Below, one piece after another: positions 6,156 through 7,727 of a stretch of 7,727 bases of DNA. Within the stretch, counting starts at the first letter, position 1; the number at the start of each line of letters is the position of its first letter. The notes under the pieces were generated by a model, which was not told the DNA's origin, searched no databases, and saw nothing but the letters and a program-made list of their open reading frames with translations. The translations under genes were made by a program, and so were the position numbers. The stretch is from Roseiarcus sp050010035 (GTDB lineage Bacteria; Pseudomonadota; Alphaproteobacteria; Rhizobiales; Beijerinckiaceae): NCBI GenBank assembly GCA_050010035.1, contig JBEKLU010000188.1, positions 1 to 7,727 of the forward strand. Reading direction: 5' to 3'.

Positions 6156-7111
6156 CGGCGCCGCGGCCGCTCGCGGACCATCGCCTCGTCGAGTCCTTTC
6201 TCGAGGCGATCGCCTCGGAGCGCGGCGCCAGCCGCAACACCATCGAGGCCTACCGGCGCGATCTGACCGACTACGCCGACTTCCTCGCCGCGCGCGGCGC
6301 GGGCGCGCTCAAGGCGTCGAGCGCCGACGTTCGCGCCTTCATCGCCGCGCGCGGCGCCGAGGGCCTCGCGGCGTCTTCGCTGGCGCGCCGGCTGTCCTCG
6401 GTGCGGCAGTTTCACAAGCACCTCTATCTCGAGGGGCGGCGCGACGACGACCCGACCCTGGCGATCGAGGGGCCGCGCCGCGCCCGCCCGCTGCCCAAAA
6501 TCTTGAGCGTCGCCGAGGTCGATCGCCTGATCGGCGTCGCGCGCGAGGGGCTCGACGCGGCGGAGCGTCCGGCGCGCGAACGGCTCGCCACGGCGCGCAT
6601 GGCGTGCCTCATCGAGCTGATCTACGCCTCGGGCCTGCGCGTCTCCGAGCTCGTCGCCCTGCCGAAGTCGGCGGCGCGCGCCAAGGAGCCGCTGATCGCG
6701 GTCACCGGCAAGGGAAACAAGGAACGCCTCGTGCCGATCTCCGGCCCCGCGCGCGCCGCGATGAAGTTCTACCGCGATCTCCTCGACAAGCACGCGCCGG
6801 GGGCCGCGGCCGGCCCCTGGCTGTTCCCCGCGGACGGGCAAAGCGGCCACCTGACCCGCCAGGTTTTCGCGCGCGATCTGAAAACAATCGCCGCGGCGGC
6901 GGGCATCGCCGCGGTCCGCGTGAGCCCGCACGTGCTGCGCCACGCCTTCGCCAGCCACCTCCTGCAAAACGGCGCAGACCTGCGCGTGGTGCAGGACCTG
7001 CTCGGCCACGCCGACATTTCGACGACGCAGATCTACACCCACGTCCTCGACGAACGCGCCAAGGCGATGGTGCGCGACCTGCACCCGCTCGGCGACGAGG
7101 ACGGCGCATGA
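6152..7111 (+). CDS. xerD: Site-specific tyrosine recombinase XerD
   Basis: With XerC, resolves chromosome dimers at dif near the division septum, usually under FtsK control. The 319-residue product has an N-terminal SAM-like core-binding domain (about 10-95, with ASRNTIEAYRRDL and LSSVRQFHKHLY). It is followed by the catalytic domain. The full tyrosine recombinase set is visible: R163 in SGLRVSELVAL, K187 in TGKGNKERLVP, H260 and R263 in SPHVLRHAFASHL, H286 in LLGHADISTTQIYTHV and the nucleophile Y295. GADLRVVQDLLGH is the XerD form, whereas XerC usually has GGDLR.VQELLGH. The rest of the fold is of normal length, so this is the housekeeping enzyme and not a phage integrase. Its ATG overlaps the preceding stop, and its own stop overlaps the next start (ATGA, 7108-7111). 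No dif-like site was recognised in the window, which is expected because dif lies near the terminus. Confidence 0.93.
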   Translation: MTAPRPLADHRLVESFLEAIASERGASRNTIEAYRRDLTDYADFLAARGAGALKASSADVRAFIAARGAEGLAASSLARRLSSVRQFHKHLYLEGRRDDDPTLAIEGPRRARPLPKILSVAEVDRLIGVAREGLDAAERPARERLATARMACLIELIYASGLRVSELVALPKSAARAKEPLIAVTGKGNKERLVPISGPARAAMKFYRDLLDKHAPGAAAGPWLFPADGQSGHLTRQVFARDLKTIAAAAGIAAVRVSPHVLRHAFASHLLQNGADLRVVQDLLGHADISTTQIYTHVLDERAKAMVRDLHPLGDEDGA

Positions 7112-7449
7112 GCGAGGCGCCGTGGCGCGCGACGCTCGACGGCGTGGTGATCGCCTGCCGCCTGACGCCCAAGGGCGGCCGCGACGCCATCGACGGCGTC
7201 GCGACGCTGTCCGACGGCACGCGCGTGCTGCTGGCGCGCGTGCGCTCGGCGCCGGAGGACGGCAAGGCCAACGAGGCGCTGTGCAGGCTGATCGCGGAGA
7301 AGCTCGGCGTGGGCGCGTCGAAGGCGCGGCTCGTCGCGGGGGCGAAGAGCCGGCTGAAGCAGGTGGCGGTGACGGGGGAGCCGGGGGTGTTGATCGCGAG
7401 GCTGAGCGAACTGATGCGCGGGGCGCCATTCTCCAGCGCGAAGGCCTGA
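7108..7449 (+). CDS. yggU: DUF167/UPF0235 family protein (YggU-like)
   Basis: A 113-residue cytoplasmic protein of the YggU family, conserved but without a proven biochemical role. The family pattern is clear: V..ACRLTPKGGRDAIDGV near 14-31, RVRSAPEDGKANEALCRLIA (44-63) with the APxxGKAN motif, then LGVGASKARLVAGAKSRLKQVAV (66-88). Length is slightly above the usual 95-105 because of a C-terminal extension (about 104-113, RGAPFSSAKA). The codons for this tail lie in the dispersed repeat at 7422-7481, so the gene end appears to have been supplied by that repeat. It starts inside the xerD stop (ATGA), which indicates translational coupling in one operon. No terminator with a T-run follows. Confidence 0.88.
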   Translation: MSEAPWRATLDGVVIACRLTPKGGRDAIDGVATLSDGTRVLLARVRSAPEDGKANEALCRLIAEKLGVGASKARLVAGAKSRLKQVAVTGEPGVLIARLSELMRGAPFSSAKA

Positions 7450-7481
7450 TTTCAATGGCTTGCGTGACGGTTTTCCGCCGC
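7422..7481 (+). repeat. 60-bp dispersed repeat, copy 2
   Basis: Matches the complement of 1838-1897 at 52 of 60 positions without gaps and shares the 20-base core TTTCAATGGCTTGCGTGACG. It overlaps the last nine codons and stop of the yggU gene and continues 32 bases beyond it. The two copies face each other in inverted orientation and bracket hemN through yggU. Confidence 0.8.
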
Positions 7482-7482
7482 G

Positions 7483-7521
7483 TCGGCGCGCGGCGGGGTT
7501 GGGCGGGTTCGGCGCGCGGCG
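7483..7521 (+). repeat. 13-bp direct repeat in GC-rich spacer
   Basis: TCGGCGCGCGGCG occurs at 7483-7495 and again at 7509-7521, 26 bases apart, in a stretch (7481-7560) close to 80% GC. It may be simple low-complexity sequence. No regulatory role is evident. Confidence 0.5.
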
Positions 7522-7641
7522 CGCGCGGAAGGGGCGGACAATCTTGGCCGCGGGAGAGGGAAATCAGAGCGTTAGGCGGTGCCGTCGCAATTTGTGTTGG
7601 AATTGGTTTGAGGCGATCTCCAGCGGTTTGAGATTATCGTA

Positions 7642-7727
7642 TCATGCGGCGAGGTCAATGATCTGATCGGAAGGCTTTTCGGAGAGGCTTTGCCAACCGT
7701 CGACCTTTCGCATCACGATCTGTCCCG
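7642..7727 (-). CDS. 3' end of an unrecognised reading frame entering from the right edge
   Basis: On the minus strand an open frame runs from the window edge to TGA at 7642-7644 and encodes about 27 residues, including MRKVDGWQSL and a tail QIIDLAA. The surrounding sequence from about 7560 is near 50% GC, against about 70% in the core, which suggests a foreign or mobile segment whose main part lies outside the window. I cannot assign a family from so short a piece. A transposase C-terminus is one possibility given the low GC, but an open frame of this length could also occur by chance. Confidence 0.3.
   Translation of the reverse strand, partial: GQIVMRKVDGWQSLSEKPSDQIIDLAA

Noticed and set aside
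7455..7631. 58-codon plus-strand frame starting MACVTVFRR after yggU
   Set aside because: No ribosome binding site is visible, and past the repeat the protein is low-complexity Gly/Arg/Ala from a GC-rich spacer.

Overview
The window looks like a chromosomal segment of a high-GC alphaproteobacterium. The best guess is a Hyphomicrobiales/Rhizobiales-type organism. This rests on codon use close to 70% GC, the ruvC-ruvA-ruvB order, Rhizobiales-like protein sequences and an FNR/FixK-type box in front of hemN. Genus cannot be fixed from the sequence alone.

Left flank (1 to about 1900) is mobile-element territory. It holds a decayed IS110-family transposase fragment running off the left edge (minus strand), an array of five GTTACGG units, and an apparently intact single-gene IS66-family insertion sequence at 285-1835, bounded by perfect 12-bp inverted repeats starting GTAA. 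Right beside the IS is one copy of a 60-bp dispersed repeat (1838-1897). Its inverted partner lies at 7422-7481, so the two copies bracket the housekeeping block.

Core (2047-7449) is housekeeping. It starts with hemN (oxygen-independent coproporphyrinogen III dehydrogenase) with an FNR/FixK-like palindrome upstream. A 48-codon membrane-protein gene with a good ribosome binding site converges on hemN from the minus strand. Then come ruvC, ruvA and ruvB, closely spaced, which encode the Holliday-junction branch-migration and resolution machinery. A perfect hairpin follows ruvB. After it a small one-helix membrane protein gene, xerD and a DUF167/YggU gene are joined by two ATGA overlaps. RuvABC processes recombination junctions and XerD (with XerC encoded elsewhere) resolves the chromosome dimers that such recombination can create, so the cluster groups related functions.

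Right flank (7450-7727) starts with the second repeat copy and very GC-rich sequence. At about position 7560 it drops to roughly 50% GC, and an unrecognised reading frame on the minus strand enters from beyond the right edge.

I see no tRNA, rRNA, CRISPR array or defence system. I found no convincing new multi-gene system. The points most worth checking are the flanking inverted repeat pair, the two small membrane-protein genes and the FNR/FixK-like box.
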